This document shows, one piece after another, positions 29,514 through 38,649 of a DNA stretch of 64,000 nucleotides (the stretch's first letter is position 1; every line of letters starts with the position of its first letter). This stretch comes from Nocardioides abyssi (lineage in GTDB: Bacteria > Actinomycetota > Actinomycetes > Propionibacteriales > Nocardioidaceae): assembly GCF_030412915.1 (NCBI RefSeq), contig NZ_JAUHJR010000002.1, forward strand, positions 124,001 to 188,000, in the 5' to 3' direction. The notes beneath the pieces were generated by a model. The model had not been told where the DNA came from. It was given only the letters and a program-made list of their open reading frames with translations, and searched no databases. A program made the translations under genes and the position numbers.

Positions 29514-31301
29514 ATGACCGCGAGCAGCACGACCGCCAGCGCCGCGGAGGTGGACACCTCCTTCGACCGCTACGCGCGGATGGTCCGGCGCGCCCTGCGG
29601 GTGCCCGTCGCGCTGGTCTCCCTGGTGGAGAGCGACCGGCAGGTCTTCCCCGGCGCGGTCGGGCTGCCGGCGCCCTACCAGTCCACGCGCGAGACGCCGC
29701 TGTCCCACTCCTTCTGCCAGTACGTCGTCGCCGACCGCGCCCCGCTGGTCGTCGCCGACGCGCGGCTCGACGACCGGGTGCGCGACAACCTCGCGATCCC
29801 CGACCTCGGGGTGGTGGCGTACGCCGGGTGGCCGCTGACCGACCACACCGGCGCGGTCGTCGGGTCGCTGTGCGCGATCGACGACCGGCCGCACCCGTGG
29901 CAGCAGGACGAGCTCGACAGCCTCGCCGACCTGGCCGCCGCCTGCTCCACCGAGATCGCCCAGCGCCGGCTCCGCGAGGAGGCCGTCGCCGGGCAGCGCA
30001 ACGCCGAGGAGCTGGCCCGCCGCAGCCGCGTGCTGCTGGCGCTGAGCGAGCAGCTCTCCCGCACCCAGACCCTCGGCGAGGTCGCGGCCGCCGTCGAGCG
30101 GGTCTCGCTGGAGCAGGTCGACTGCCTGCGCGCGGGGCTGTGGCTGCACCACGACCGCCGGCCGGCGAGCGCCGACCTCCCGGCGGCCGGCCCCTGGAAC
30201 GGCGACGGCGCCCCGCCCGCGGTGCTGCGCTACGTCGAGCCCGACCCGGCCGGCTCGCCGTGGACCTCCGCGGTCCGCCACGCCGCGCTGGCCGTCGACG
30301 ACACCAACCCGGTCGGGCTGGCACTGCAGGACGGCGCGCCGCTGTGGTTCGGGACGGTCGCGGAGCAGAACGCCCGCTGGCCGCACCTGTCCACCGACGC
30401 CCAGGTCGGCGAGGCGCGGATGTTCCTGCCGCTGGTCGTCCGCGGCCGCCAGATCGGCACGCTGGCGCTGGTGTGGGCCGAGGCGCGCACGTTCAGCGAC
30501 GGCGACCTGGCGACGTACCGCGCGATGGCGGCGTACGCCGCCCAGGCCGTCGTCCGCGGCCGGCTCCACCAGGAGCGCAACGAGGCGCTCGTGACCCTGC
30601 AGAGCGCGATGCTGCCCCGGCTGCCGCAGCCCGACCACCTCCAGCTCGCGGCCCGCTACCGGCCGTCGGCGGAGCGGCACCAGGTGGGCGGCGACTGGTA
30701 CGACGCGGTCGTCATGCCCGACGGGGTCACCGCGCTGATGATCGGCGACGTCGTCGGCCACGACATCGCCGCCGCGGCCGTCATGGGGCAGCTGCGCACC
30801 ATGCTCCGCGCGATCGCCTGGGCCGTCGACGACGCCCCGTCGCTCAACGTCGCCCGCCTCGACCGCGCCGTCCGCGACCTCGACGTCGACGCGATGGCCA
30901 CCCTCGTCTACGCGCGGCTCGAGCGGGACGCCGACGACCGCCACGTCGTGCGCTGGACCAACGCCGGGCACCCGCCGCCGCTGGTCGTCGAGCCCGACGG
31001 CTCCACCCGCTGGCTGGAGAGCACACCCGACCTGATGCTCGGCGTCTGGCCCGCCGCTCCCCGCGGCGACCACCGCGCCCACGTCGCCCCCGGGTCGACC
31101 CTGCTGCTCTACACCGACGGCCTCGTCGAGCGTCGCGGCGAGGACCTCCTCGTCGGCCTCGCCCGCCTCGCCGACGCCGCCGGCCGCCACGTCGCCGAGC
31201 CCGTCGCCACCTTCCTCGACCACGTCCTCACCGACCTCGACGCCGCCACCGCCTCCGACGACGTCGCCGTCCTCGCCGTCCGCTTCGGCGACGCGTGCTG
31301 A
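29514..31301 (+). CDS. GAF-domain PP2C-type phosphatase (SpoIIE family)
   Basis: This 595-residue cytoplasmic signalling protein has two GAF sensor domains (about 20-155 and 180-350) followed by a SpoIIE/PP2C serine phosphatase domain (about 370-595). The metal-binding motifs are clear: VGGDWYDAV, IGDVVGHD, NAGHPPPL, LYTDGLVE and the final SDDVAVLAVRF. Such enzymes usually dephosphorylate an anti-anti-sigma factor and so switch on a stress sigma factor. No sigma-factor genes are nearby. ATG 29514 is preceded by GGGAGGGGAC, so this mRNA has a leader. A TAGGCT at 29475-29480 may be its -10. Confidence 0.92.
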   Translation: MTASSTTASAAEVDTSFDRYARMVRRALRVPVALVSLVESDRQVFPGAVGLPAPYQSTRETPLSHSFCQYVVADRAPLVVADARLDDRVRDNLAIPDLGVVAYAGWPLTDHTGAVVGSLCAIDDRPHPWQQDELDSLADLAAACSTEIAQRRLREEAVAGQRNAEELARRSRVLLALSEQLSRTQTLGEVAAAVERVSLEQVDCLRAGLWLHHDRRPASADLPAAGPWNGDGAPPAVLRYVEPDPAGSPWTSAVRHAALAVDDTNPVGLALQDGAPLWFGTVAEQNARWPHLSTDAQVGEARMFLPLVVRGRQIGTLALVWAEARTFSDGDLATYRAMAAYAAQAVVRGRLHQERNEALVTLQSAMLPRLPQPDHLQLAARYRPSAERHQVGGDWYDAVVMPDGVTALMIGDVVGHDIAAAAVMGQLRTMLRAIAWAVDDAPSLNVARLDRAVRDLDVDAMATLVYARLERDADDRHVVRWTNAGHPPPLVVEPDGSTRWLESTPDLMLGVWPAAPRGDHRAHVAPGSTLLLYTDGLVERRGEDLLVGLARLADAAGRHVAEPVATFLDHVLTDLDAATASDDVAVLAVRFGDAC

Positions 31302-31351
31302 GGCCCGGACACACCCGGGGGCGGCGTCGACCGGTCAGTAGGCTCCGACGC

Positions 31352-32176
31352 GTGAGCGATCAGGAGCGGCTGGCGGGGTACGTCGAGGTCTGGTGGCAGG
31401 CGGTGAACGACCTCACGGCGCTGCTGGAGGGGCTGCCCGAGGAGGAGTGGTCCACGCCGACCGACCTCGCGGGCTGGGACGTCCGCGCGGTGGTGGCGCA
31501 CGTCGCCCACCTGGAGAAGGTGCTGGCGACCGGGGTCGAGGAGCACGCCGAGGTCGGCGAGCCGCCGCACGTGACGTCGATGATGGGGCTCTACACCGAG
31601 ATCGGCCCGGCCAACCGGCGTACCGCCTCCCCCGACGAGCTGATCGTCGAGATCCGCGAGGCGGCCACAGCCCGGCACACCGCTCTGCTGGCCGACCCGC
31701 CCACCGACGGCAGCGCGAAGCCGGAGCGGATCTTCGGCGGCGTGCCGTGGAGCTGGGAGACGTTGCTGCGCAACCGTCCGCTGGACGTGTGGATGCACGA
31801 GCAGGACGTACGCCGCGCGGTCGGCCGCCCCGGCGGGCTGGACGGCCCGGCGGCGCAGCACACGGCCGACTACCTGCTGGAGAGCATGGGCTTCGTGCTG
31901 GCCAAGCGGGTCGGCGCGCCCGCGGGCACCACGCTGGTGGTGGAGGTCGAGGGCAGCGCCCCGGCGGCGTTCGTCGTCAACGAGCAGGGCCGCGGCGAGC
32001 GGCTCGACGCCCCGCCCGCCGCCCACGACGCCCCCACCGCGACCCTGCGGATGGACCGCGAGACGTTCGTCGTGCTCGCCGGCGGCCGCCGGCCCGATGC
32101 GGCGGAGCGGGTGGCGGTCGAGGGCGACGAGGCGCTCGCGCAGCAGGTCCTGACCCAGATGGCAACCACCCCGTGA
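31352..32176 (+). CDS. Mycothiol-dependent maleylpyruvate isomerase-family protein
   Basis: This 274-residue protein has the DinB-like helical bundle used by mycothiol-dependent enzymes (MDMPI_N, about 5-160), with metal-ligand candidates in VRAVVAHVAHLE and DVWMHEQDVRR, and a smaller C-terminal MDMPI domain. The family isomerises maleylpyruvate or detoxifies electrophiles with mycothiol as cofactor. No gentisate pathway gene is nearby, so a detoxification role is equally likely. TAGGCT at 31339-31344 lies 7 nt before the GTG start, indicating a leaderless mRNA. Its stop overlaps the next gene's start (GTGA). Confidence 0.9.
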   Translation: MSDQERLAGYVEVWWQAVNDLTALLEGLPEEEWSTPTDLAGWDVRAVVAHVAHLEKVLATGVEEHAEVGEPPHVTSMMGLYTEIGPANRRTASPDELIVEIREAATARHTALLADPPTDGSAKPERIFGGVPWSWETLLRNRPLDVWMHEQDVRRAVGRPGGLDGPAAQHTADYLLESMGFVLAKRVGAPAGTTLVVEVEGSAPAAFVVNEQGRGERLDAPPAAHDAPTATLRMDRETFVVLAGGRRPDAAERVAVEGDEALAQQVLTQMATTP

Positions 32177-33108
32177 CCGCCACCGACGCCTGGACCCTCG
32201 CCGACGTACCGGACCAGGCCGGCCGCACCGTGCTGGTCACCGGCACCAGCGTCGGCGGCCTGGGCCACCACACCTCGCTCGAGCTGGCCCGCCGCGGCGC
32301 GCGCGTCGTGCTGGCCGGCCGCACCCAGGCCAAGCTCGACGACACCGAGCGCACGATCCGCGAGGAGGTCCCGCACGCCTCGCTCGAGAAGCTCGTCATC
32401 GACCTCGCCGACCTCTCCTCGGTGCGACGGGGCGCGGCCGAGGCGGCCGGGCTCGGGCCGATCCACGTGCTGGTCAACAACGCGGGCGTGATGGGCACGC
32501 CGTACTCCCGCACCGCCGACGGCCTCGAGCTGCAGATGGCTACCAACCACTTCGGCCCGTTCCTATTGACCGGCCTGCTGCTGCCGCAGCTGGTTGCGAG
32601 CGCGGACGGGCGGGTCGTCGCGGTGAGCTCGCAGTTCCACCGGTTCGCCCGCAGCGCGCCGCTCGGCGACCCGCGGGTGCAGCACGGGCGCTACTCGCGG
32701 TGGCCGGCCTACGGGCAGACCAAGCTCGCCAACCTGCTGTTCACCTACGAGCTCGACCGCCGGATGCGCCGCGCCGAGCTGCCGGTGCGGGCGCTCGCCG
32801 CGCACCCCGGCTTCGCGGGCACCCATCTGGCGGCCAACGGGCAGTACGGCCGCTCCTCCGGCGGCATCGCCTCGATCCTCGACGCCGCGATCCGCGGGGT
32901 CTCCCAGTCGGCCGCGGCCGGCGCGCAGCCGACGATCATGGCCGCGACCGCCGACCTGCCCGGCGCGACCTACTGCGGCCCGGGCGGGCTGCAGGAGATG
33001 TCCGGCGCGCCGCGCGTCGTCTCCAGCAACCGCCTCTCCCACGACGAGGTCGCCCAGCGGCGGCTGTGGGAGCTCAGCGAGGACGTGACCGGGGTCAGCT
33101 ACCCCTAG
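32173..33108 (+). CDS. Short-chain dehydrogenase/reductase
   Basis: This 311-residue NAD(P)-dependent oxidoreductase of the SDR superfamily has a Rossmann nucleotide motif written as TGTSVGGLG near residue 24 instead of the usual TGxxxGIG. LVNNAGVMG lies near 98, the catalytic Ser is in AVSSQFHRF near 156, and the Tyr-Lys pair is in YGQTK near 180. The pattern is closest to retinol-dehydrogenase/WWOX-like SDRs that carry AHPGFAGTHL. The substrate is unknown. It starts with GTG overlapping the stop of the mycothiol-dependent enzyme by 4 nt, so the two are translationally coupled. Confidence 0.9.
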   Translation: MTATDAWTLADVPDQAGRTVLVTGTSVGGLGHHTSLELARRGARVVLAGRTQAKLDDTERTIREEVPHASLEKLVIDLADLSSVRRGAAEAAGLGPIHVLVNNAGVMGTPYSRTADGLELQMATNHFGPFLLTGLLLPQLVASADGRVVAVSSQFHRFARSAPLGDPRVQHGRYSRWPAYGQTKLANLLFTYELDRRMRRAELPVRALAAHPGFAGTHLAANGQYGRSSGGIASILDAAIRGVSQSAAAGAQPTIMAATADLPGATYCGPGGLQEMSGAPRVVSSNRLSHDEVAQRRLWELSEDVTGVSYP

Positions 33109-33176
33109 ACGAAGGTCGCAGGACCACCGACCCCCGGCCGATGTGCCGGGGGCGCGCCGCACCTAGCGTCGGTGGC

Positions 33177-33869
33177 ATGCAGGTCTGGGAGCGCACGATC
33201 GACGGCCGCCACCACCGGGTGGAGGCCGAGGGATCGGCCCGGCGGACGCTGCGGTGGTACGTCGACGGCGCGCTGGTCGTCGAGAAGCGCTCCCTCGAGG
33301 ACTCCCCCGAGCTCGACTCCGGCGACGACCACCCCGACCTCGGCGCGGTCAAGCTGAAGTTCAGCGCGCTCGGCAACCCCCGGCGCGCCACCGTCCACGA
33401 CGACCTCGTCGGCGCGATCACCGGCGTCGGCGGCACCGACCTGGTGCCCGAGGAGGGCTCGCCCGCCGCGCAGCACGAGCAGCGGCTGCTCGCCCACCCC
33501 AACCGGTACGCCGCCCGGCAGGCCGGCATCGCGATCGCGGTCATCGCGGTGCCGCTCCTGCTCGGGCTGCTGGCGCGGCTGTTCCCCGACGTCGAGATCC
33601 CCTGGCCGGACCTGCCGTCGATCCCGTTCCCGGACCTCCCGCGCATCCCGTGGCCCGACCTGCCGAGCATCCCCTGGCCCGACCTGCCCTCCCTGCCGGA
33701 CCTGCCGGCGTGGGTGGAGCGGGTGCTCGACGTGCTCGGGTACGTCTGGCCGGTCGCCCTCGCGTTCCTCCTCGCCCGTGGCGAGGTGCGCCGCCGCCGC
33801 AAGCGCGACGAGCAGGCCCGGGCCGAGCACGACGGGGCCGGCGAGCGCGACGAGGAGCCGCGCGACTAG
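33177..33869 (+). CDS. Membrane protein with Pro-Trp octapeptide repeats
   Basis: This 230-residue protein is of unknown function. The N-terminal half (1-115) is soluble with several predicted strands (VWERTIDGRHHRVEAEG...). A membrane helix (about 120-138) follows. Then comes a tandem repeat of about 4.5 units of IPWPDLPS (residues about 141-177), a second helix and a very basic, then acidic, cytoplasmic tail. The repeat would be a rigid polyproline-like loop on the far side of the membrane. TAGCGT at 33164-33169 lies 7 nt before the ATG (leaderless). It shares its CTAG stop tetranucleotide with the convergent gene. Confidence 0.8.
   Translation: MQVWERTIDGRHHRVEAEGSARRTLRWYVDGALVVEKRSLEDSPELDSGDDHPDLGAVKLKFSALGNPRRATVHDDLVGAITGVGGTDLVPEEGSPAAQHEQRLLAHPNRYAARQAGIAIAVIAVPLLLGLLARLFPDVEIPWPDLPSIPFPDLPRIPWPDLPSIPWPDLPSLPDLPAWVERVLDVLGYVWPVALAFLLARGEVRRRRKRDEQARAEHDGAGERDEEPRD
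33597..33708 (+). repeat. Tandem 24-bp repeats coding IPWPDLPS
   Basis: Four and a half in-frame copies encode IPWPDLPS, IPFPDLPR, IPWPDLPS, IPWPDLPS and LPDLP. Copy number could vary by slippage. Confidence 0.85.
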
Positions 33870-35506
33870 TCCTCGCGGTCGCGGACGCGGACCATGCCGG
33901 CCAGCGTGGCGGCGTACGCCGATCCGTCGGGGGCCAGCGTGACCGCCGAGTAGTGGTTGTTGAAGAGCGAGCCGATCCCGGTGCGGACGCGGTAGGCCGT
34001 GCGGCCGGTGCGGGCGTCGATCGCGACGAGGTACCACGCGTTCGCGCCCCAGCGGCTGGACCGCTTCTCGTAGGCGTAGAGCAGCCCGGTGGCCAGCGAC
34101 AGCTTCGCGACCGAGGTGGGCGCGGAGACCTCGGAGGTCCACACGGTCTCGCAGGTGCGCTCGCCGTCCTCGTCGGTCACCAGGTCGACCCGGGCGAAGC
34201 CGCCGGGCGTGGAGCGGCCGAGCATCGTGCGCCACGGGCCGGAGTAGCCGGCGTTGTTCTCGACGACCACGCCGGTGCCGACGGAGACGAGGGAGTTGTC
34301 GGTGGCGCTGGCGTCGTCGCCGAAGACGGCCTCCTGGCAGATCAGGCGGCCGCGGCGGGTGCCGTACATCTGCACGTGCATCCGCGGGAAGGCGTTGTCG
34401 GTGATCGCGACGACCCCGCCGGGCAGGATCGTCGGGGTGGTGCCGCTGCCCTGGGAGACCTGGCCGGTCTTGAGCCGGGAGCCGCGGTCGTACGGCGTGC
34501 GCCACCGCACCCGCGGCTGGCCGGCCGGGGACACCTCGAGGCGGTAGAGGGCGGCCGTCGTGACGACGTACACCCCTCCGTCGGTGTCGGTGGCGAAGGA
34601 GTTGGCGACCTCCTCCTCGAGGTCGAGCACAGCCACGTCGCCGGAGCCGGGCGCGACGAAGCCGGTGCGGCCGTCCTGGGTGACGAACCAGATCCGGCCC
34701 TGCCAGTCGGGCAGCACGGCGATCAGGCAGTCGTCGGCGGGCACCTGCTCGCCGAGGTCGTAGGTCGCGTCGGTCGTGAGGTCCGCGTCGCCGTCGGCGT
34801 CGGAGGTGGCGACGACCAGCACGCGGCGGTCGGTGGTCGCGACGACGGCGCGGTCCTCGGCGTCGAGGTAGAAGTAGGCGCCGGCGCAGAGGTTCTCCCA
34901 CGGCTGCTTGCCCTCGACGTCGGGGCGGTCGGGCAGCCGCTTGCTGACCAGCGGGCGCATCGAGTCCGGGTCGAGCACGTGCATCCGCGGCCCCTGCAGG
35001 TCGCCGCAGAGCGCGACGAGCCGCTCGTGACGGTCGAAGGCGAGGGTGGCGCACTCCTCGAGGCCGAACCATGCGGTCTCGACGCGTGGGGACTCCCCGA
35101 GCGGGCCGGGGTGGACGGTGGCGTCGGTGGCCCAGGCGTCGTGGTGCATGGAGCTGAGGCCGTTGGGGGCGAGGAACGGGTGCTGCGGGACGTCGAGCCC
35201 GATCGGCTGCGCCGCGAACGGGCGGCCGGTGTAACCCGGCGTCACCAGCGCCCCGGCGCCCGGCGGGATCGGCAACCGGCCGTCGGGTACGACCACCACC
35301 ACGCCGACGACGGCCAGCACGGCGACGACCCAGCCGGCCGCCACCCGCCAGGTGGGGCGCCACCAGCGCCGGACGCGGGGCACGGCGAGCGACAGCAGCG
35401 CGAGCAGCACGACGAGCGGGCCGAGCGCCCAGGTGAGCAGCGCGAGCGCAAGGAGCACCAGGGTGCGCGGGTAGCTCAGCGGGGAGCGCACGGCCAGGGC
35501 CTTCAC
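33866..35506 (-). CDS. Membrane-anchored beta-propeller protein
   Basis: This 546-residue protein has two or three hydrophobic helices in the first 80 residues, including one just before VPDGRLPIPPGAGALV. The remaining extracytoplasmic domain has repeated strands of a PQQ-like beta-propeller (VVATTDRRVLVVATSDADGD, GGVYVVTTAALYRLEV, LYAYEKRSS...VAIDARTGRTAYRV). Two or three Cys pairs could be disulfides. The function is unknown, though binding of a ligand or partner outside the membrane is plausible. TAGGCT at 35520-35515 is 8 nt from the GTG start. The stop overlaps that of the convergent upstream gene by three bases. Confidence 0.8.
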   Translation of the reverse strand: MKALAVRSPLSYPRTLVLLALALLTWALGPLVVLLALLSLAVPRVRRWWRPTWRVAAGWVVAVLAVVGVVVVVPDGRLPIPPGAGALVTPGYTGRPFAAQPIGLDVPQHPFLAPNGLSSMHHDAWATDATVHPGPLGESPRVETAWFGLEECATLAFDRHERLVALCGDLQGPRMHVLDPDSMRPLVSKRLPDRPDVEGKQPWENLCAGAYFYLDAEDRAVVATTDRRVLVVATSDADGDADLTTDATYDLGEQVPADDCLIAVLPDWQGRIWFVTQDGRTGFVAPGSGDVAVLDLEEEVANSFATDTDGGVYVVTTAALYRLEVSPAGQPRVRWRTPYDRGSRLKTGQVSQGSGTTPTILPGGVVAITDNAFPRMHVQMYGTRRGRLICQEAVFGDDASATDNSLVSVGTGVVVENNAGYSGPWRTMLGRSTPGGFARVDLVTDEDGERTCETVWTSEVSAPTSVAKLSLATGLLYAYEKRSSRWGANAWYLVAIDARTGRTAYRVRTGIGSLFNNHYSAVTLAPDGSAYAATLAGMVRVRDRED

Positions 35507-35537
35507 GGTCGCCGAGCCTAGGGGCGCGCGGCGCGGG

Positions 35538-36332
35538 TCAGCGCCGGACGCGCGGGCCGAAGGCCGCGGTGGCCCCCTTGAACGCCGCCGTGCGGGCCGC
35601 CGCGGTGTTGCGCAGGAACAGCAGCTGGGCCTGCTCGAGCCGCTCCAGCGCGAAGGTGCGCCGGGCGCTGCGGCTGGTCGCGCCCTCGACGAGCCGCTTG
35701 GCGGCGGCCAGCTGGTCCGGCGAGCGGGTGGCGAGCCGGCGGGCGAGCGCGGTCGCGGCCTCGACCGGGTCGGGGGCGAGCTCGGTGACCAGCCCGAGGT
35801 CGTGCGCCTCCTTGCCGGTGACCACGTCGGCGGTCATCGTCAGCAGCTTGGCGGTGTCCGGGCCGACCAGCTCGGTCAGCGACCGGATGCCGGTCATGTC
35901 GGGGATGATCCCCCACTTGCCCTCCAGCACCGACCAGCGCGAGTCCGGCGCCGCGACCCGGAAGTCCGCGGCAAGCGCGATCTGCAGGCCGCCGCCCAGG
36001 CAGTGACCGTGCACCGCGGCCACGACCGGCACGGGCAGCCGCCGCCAGGCCCAGCACGCCTCCTGAAAGGTGTTGGTCCCGCGCCACGGCACCGGCAGGA
36101 ACGCCGGCACGATCGCCGCCGGCCGGCGCAGCACGTGGGCGAAGTCGAGGCCGGCGCAGAACGCGTCGCCCTCGCCCGCGAGCACCACCGCCCGCACGCT
36201 GCGGTCCTTGCGGAGCCGGTGGCCGGTCGCGGCCAGCTCGGCCAGGATCGGCAGCGTCAGCGCGTTGAGCTTGTCGGGGCGGGCCAACCGCACCTGGGCG
36301 ATGCCGTCCGCCACGGTGCACGTCACGGTCAT
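35538..36332 (-). CDS. Crotonase / enoyl-CoA hydratase family protein
   Basis: The 264-residue protein has the crotonase fold, with the oxyanion-hole block FCAGLDFAHV near 60 and HGHCLGGGLQIALAADFRVAAPDSRWSVLE near 110. The second catalytic position, usually Glu in LxExGxxPD, reads LEGKWGIIPDMTG, which keeps Pro-Asp. The usual reaction is hydration of enoyl-CoA in beta-oxidation, but the family also contains isomerases and hydrolases. TAGGAT at 36346-36341 is 8 nt from the ATG (leaderless). It is divergent from pgm. Confidence 0.88.
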   Translation of the reverse strand: MTVTCTVADGIAQVRLARPDKLNALTLPILAELAATGHRLRKDRSVRAVVLAGEGDAFCAGLDFAHVLRRPAAIVPAFLPVPWRGTNTFQEACWAWRRLPVPVVAAVHGHCLGGGLQIALAADFRVAAPDSRWSVLEGKWGIIPDMTGIRSLTELVGPDTAKLLTMTADVVTGKEAHDLGLVTELAPDPVEAATALARRLATRSPDQLAAAKRLVEGATSRSARRTFALERLEQAQLLFLRNTAAARTAAFKGATAAFGPRVRR

Positions 36333-36411
36333 GACGCCCGATCCTAGGAGCCGACCCGCCGGGACCCGGATGTGGCCAGCCAGCCGGCCGCCGGGTACAT
36401 TCGTCCCTGTC

Positions 36412-36465
36412 CGGCCGCTGGTGCTCCTCGTCGTCCCCCCACGTGCGGGGAACCGCCAGCGGCCG
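36412..36465 (+). promoter_or_regulatory. Hairpin in the pgm leader
   Basis: The outer stem CGGCCGCTGG/CCAGCGGCCG (36412-36421, 36456-36465) is perfect, and an inner TCCCC/GGGGA stem gives a long branched structure. TACATT at 36396-36401 is a candidate -10 just upstream. If transcribed, the hairpin would open the pgm mRNA 38 nt before the GTG start. Confidence 0.55.
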
Positions 36466-36502
36466 TGACTCATTTCGGGGCGTCGTGGGCAATGATGACG
36501 AC

Positions 36503-38143
36503 GTGGCCGACCAGCGCGCGGGACAGCCCGCGGACCCCCGGGACCTCGTCGACGTGGCACACCTCGTCACGGCGTACTTCACCGACGTCCCCGACCCCGA
36601 CGACGTGACCCAGCAGGTCGCCTTCGGCACCAGCGGCCACCGCGGCACGTCGCTGTCGACGTCGTTCAACGAGACCCACATCCTCGCCACGACGCAGGCG
36701 ATCTGCGACCACCGGCGCGAGCAGGGGTACGACGGACCGCTGTTCCTCGGCCGCGACACCCACGCGCTGTCCGAGCCGGCCTGGGCCTCGGCGCTCGAGG
36801 TGCTCGTCGCCAACGACGTCACGGTGCTGGTCGACTCCCGCGACGGCTACACCCCCACGCCCGCGGTCTCGCACGCGATCCTGCGCGCCAACGGCGGCCG
36901 CACCACCGGCTCCGGCCTGGCCGACGGCATCGTGGTGACGCCCTCGCACAACCCGCCCACCGACGGCGGGTTCAAGTACAACCCGCCCCACGGCGGGCCC
37001 GCCGACAGCGACGCCACCTCCGCGATCGCCGCCCGCGCCAACGCGCTCATCGCCGGTGGTCTGGCCGAGGTGCGCCGGGTGCCGTTCACCCGGGCGCGGG
37101 CCGCGGCCGGCTCCTACGACTTCCTGGGCACCTACGTCGACGACCTGCCCGCGGTTGTCGACATCGAGGCGATCCGCGCGGCCGGGGTGCGGATCGGCGC
37201 CGACCCGCTCGGCGGCGCGTCCGTGGCGTACTGGGGCGAGATCGCCGACCGCCACGGCCTCGACCTCACCGTCGTCAACCCGCTCGTCGACCCCACCTGG
37301 CGCTTCATGACGCTGGACTGGGACGGCAAGATCCGGATGGACTGCTCCTCCCCGCACGCGATGGCCTCGCTCATCGACCGCCGCGCGGACTACGACGTCG
37401 CGACCGGCAACGACGCCGACGCCGACCGGCACGGCATCGTCACGCCCGACGCCGGGCTGATGAACCCCAACCACTTCCTCGCCGTCGCCATCGGCCACCT
37501 CTTCGGCGGCGCGCGCCCCGACTGGCCCGAGGGCGCCCGGATCGGCAAGACGCTCGTCTCGTCCTCGATGATCGACCGGGTCGCGGCCTCGCTCGGCCGG
37601 CCGATGGTGGAGGTGCCGGTCGGCTTCAAGTGGTTCGTGCCCGGGCTCGTCGACGGCTCGTTCGGCTTCGGCGGCGAGGAGTCGGCGGGGGCGTCGTTCC
37701 TGCGTCGCGACGGCCGGGTGTGGACGACCGACAAGGACGGCATCATTCTCGCGCTGCTCGCCTCCGAGATCGTCGCGCGCACCGGCCGCTCGCCCTCCGA
37801 GCACTACGGCGACCTCGTCGCGGCGCACGGCGAGCCGGCGTACGCCCGCATCGACGCGCCCGCCACCCGCGAGCAGAAGGCCGCGCTCGCAAAGCTGTCC
37901 GCCGCCGACGTCACCGCCACCGAGCTCGCCGGCGAGCCAATCACCGCCACCCTCACCGAGGCGCCCGGCAACGGCGCCGCGATCGGCGGGCTCAAGGTGA
38001 CCACGGAGTCAGCCTGGTTCGCCGCCCGCCCGTCCGGCACCGAGGACGTCTACAAGGTGTACGCCGAGTCCTTCCGCGGCCCCGACCACCTCGCCCGGGT
38101 CCAGGAGGAGGCACAGGCGGTCGTCGCCGCCGCGCTGGGCTGA
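36503..38143 (+). CDS. pgm: Phosphoglucomutase (alpha-D-glucose phosphate-specific)
   Basis: Pgm interconverts glucose-1-phosphate and glucose-6-phosphate for glycogen and cell-envelope sugars. The product has 546 residues, the usual size for this class. The start is a GTG with [20 protein letters not shown], which is well conserved. [10 protein letters not shown] is near 45, the phosphoserine loop [22 protein letters not shown] near 145 holds the catalytic Ser, the metal loop [11 protein letters not shown] is near 305, and the sugar and phosphate loops GEESAG and [12 protein letters not shown] are near 392 and 513. All key residues are present. A long hairpin lies in its leader. Confidence 0.97.
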   Translation: MADQRAGQPADPRDLVDVAHLVTAYFTDVPDPDDVTQQVAFGTSGHRGTSLSTSFNETHILATTQAICDHRREQGYDGPLFLGRDTHALSEPAWASALEVLVANDVTVLVDSRDGYTPTPAVSHAILRANGGRTTGSGLADGIVVTPSHNPPTDGGFKYNPPHGGPADSDATSAIAARANALIAGGLAEVRRVPFTRARAAAGSYDFLGTYVDDLPAVVDIEAIRAAGVRIGADPLGGASVAYWGEIADRHGLDLTVVNPLVDPTWRFMTLDWDGKIRMDCSSPHAMASLIDRRADYDVATGNDADADRHGIVTPDAGLMNPNHFLAVAIGHLFGGARPDWPEGARIGKTLVSSSMIDRVAASLGRPMVEVPVGFKWFVPGLVDGSFGFGGEESAGASFLRRDGRVWTTDKDGIILALLASEIVARTGRSPSEHYGDLVAAHGEPAYARIDAPATREQKAALAKLSAADVTATELAGEPITATLTEAPGNGAAIGGLKVTTESAWFAARPSGTEDVYKVYAESFRGPDHLARVQEEAQAVVAAALG

Positions 38144-38202
38144 CCGGCCGGGAAGACTGCTCCCCCCTGTCGACCGTCGGCGGTCGGTCCTAGCGTGCCC
38201 TC

Positions 38203-38622
38203 ATGACGACCTCACCCGACTCCTCACCCGACTCCTGGCCCACCGCAGCCGCGACCCCGGCAGCAATCAGCCTCGGCGCCGTCAACGTCGCCGCCGACGA
38301 CCCCGAGCGGCTGGGGGCCTTCTGGTCCACGGTCCTCGGCGTCACCCCCACCTCGCCCATGCCGGGCCTGGTGATCCTGCAGCCCGCCCCGGGCGGCTTC
38401 GGGATGATGTTCATGCAGCGCTCGGACGAGTCGGGCAACCGGCTCCACCTCGACCTGACTGTGCCGTGGGGCAGCCGCGAGGCCGAGGTCGAGCGGCTCG
38501 TCGCAGCCGGTGCGGAGTGGAAGTGGGACGTGCTGGAGGAGGTGCCGTGGGTCCGCTGGACGACGCTCGCGGACCCCGAGGGCAACCTCTTCTGCCTCGG
38601 TGAGCACCCGCCGTCGCCGTGA
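38203..38622 (+). CDS. VOC/glyoxalase-like protein
   Basis: This 139-residue single VOC domain protein starts ISLGAVNVAADDPERLGAFWSTVLGV, and its end WTTLADPEGNLFCLGEH is the family's conserved metal-strand pattern. The first metal ligand, often His near the N-terminus, is Asn-Val-Ala here, so it may not bind metal. VOC proteins include glyoxalases, dioxygenases and drug-binding proteins. No activity can be assigned. TAGCGT at 38191-38196 lies 6 nt before the ATG, so the mRNA is probably leaderless. Confidence 0.85.
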   Translation: MTTSPDSSPDSWPTAAATPAAISLGAVNVAADDPERLGAFWSTVLGVTPTSPMPGLVILQPAPGGFGMMFMQRSDESGNRLHLDLTVPWGSREAEVERLVAAGAEWKWDVLEEVPWVRWTTLADPEGNLFCLGEHPPSP

Positions 38623-38649
38623 CCGTCCGTCCGTCCGCGTACGCCGCCG

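Noticed and set aside
36421-36455. Stretch resembling a type I-E CRISPR repeat (GTCGTCCCCCCACGTGCGGG)
   Set aside because: Only one copy exists, with no spacers or second repeat and no cas genes. It is explained by the inner stem of the pgm leader hairpin.
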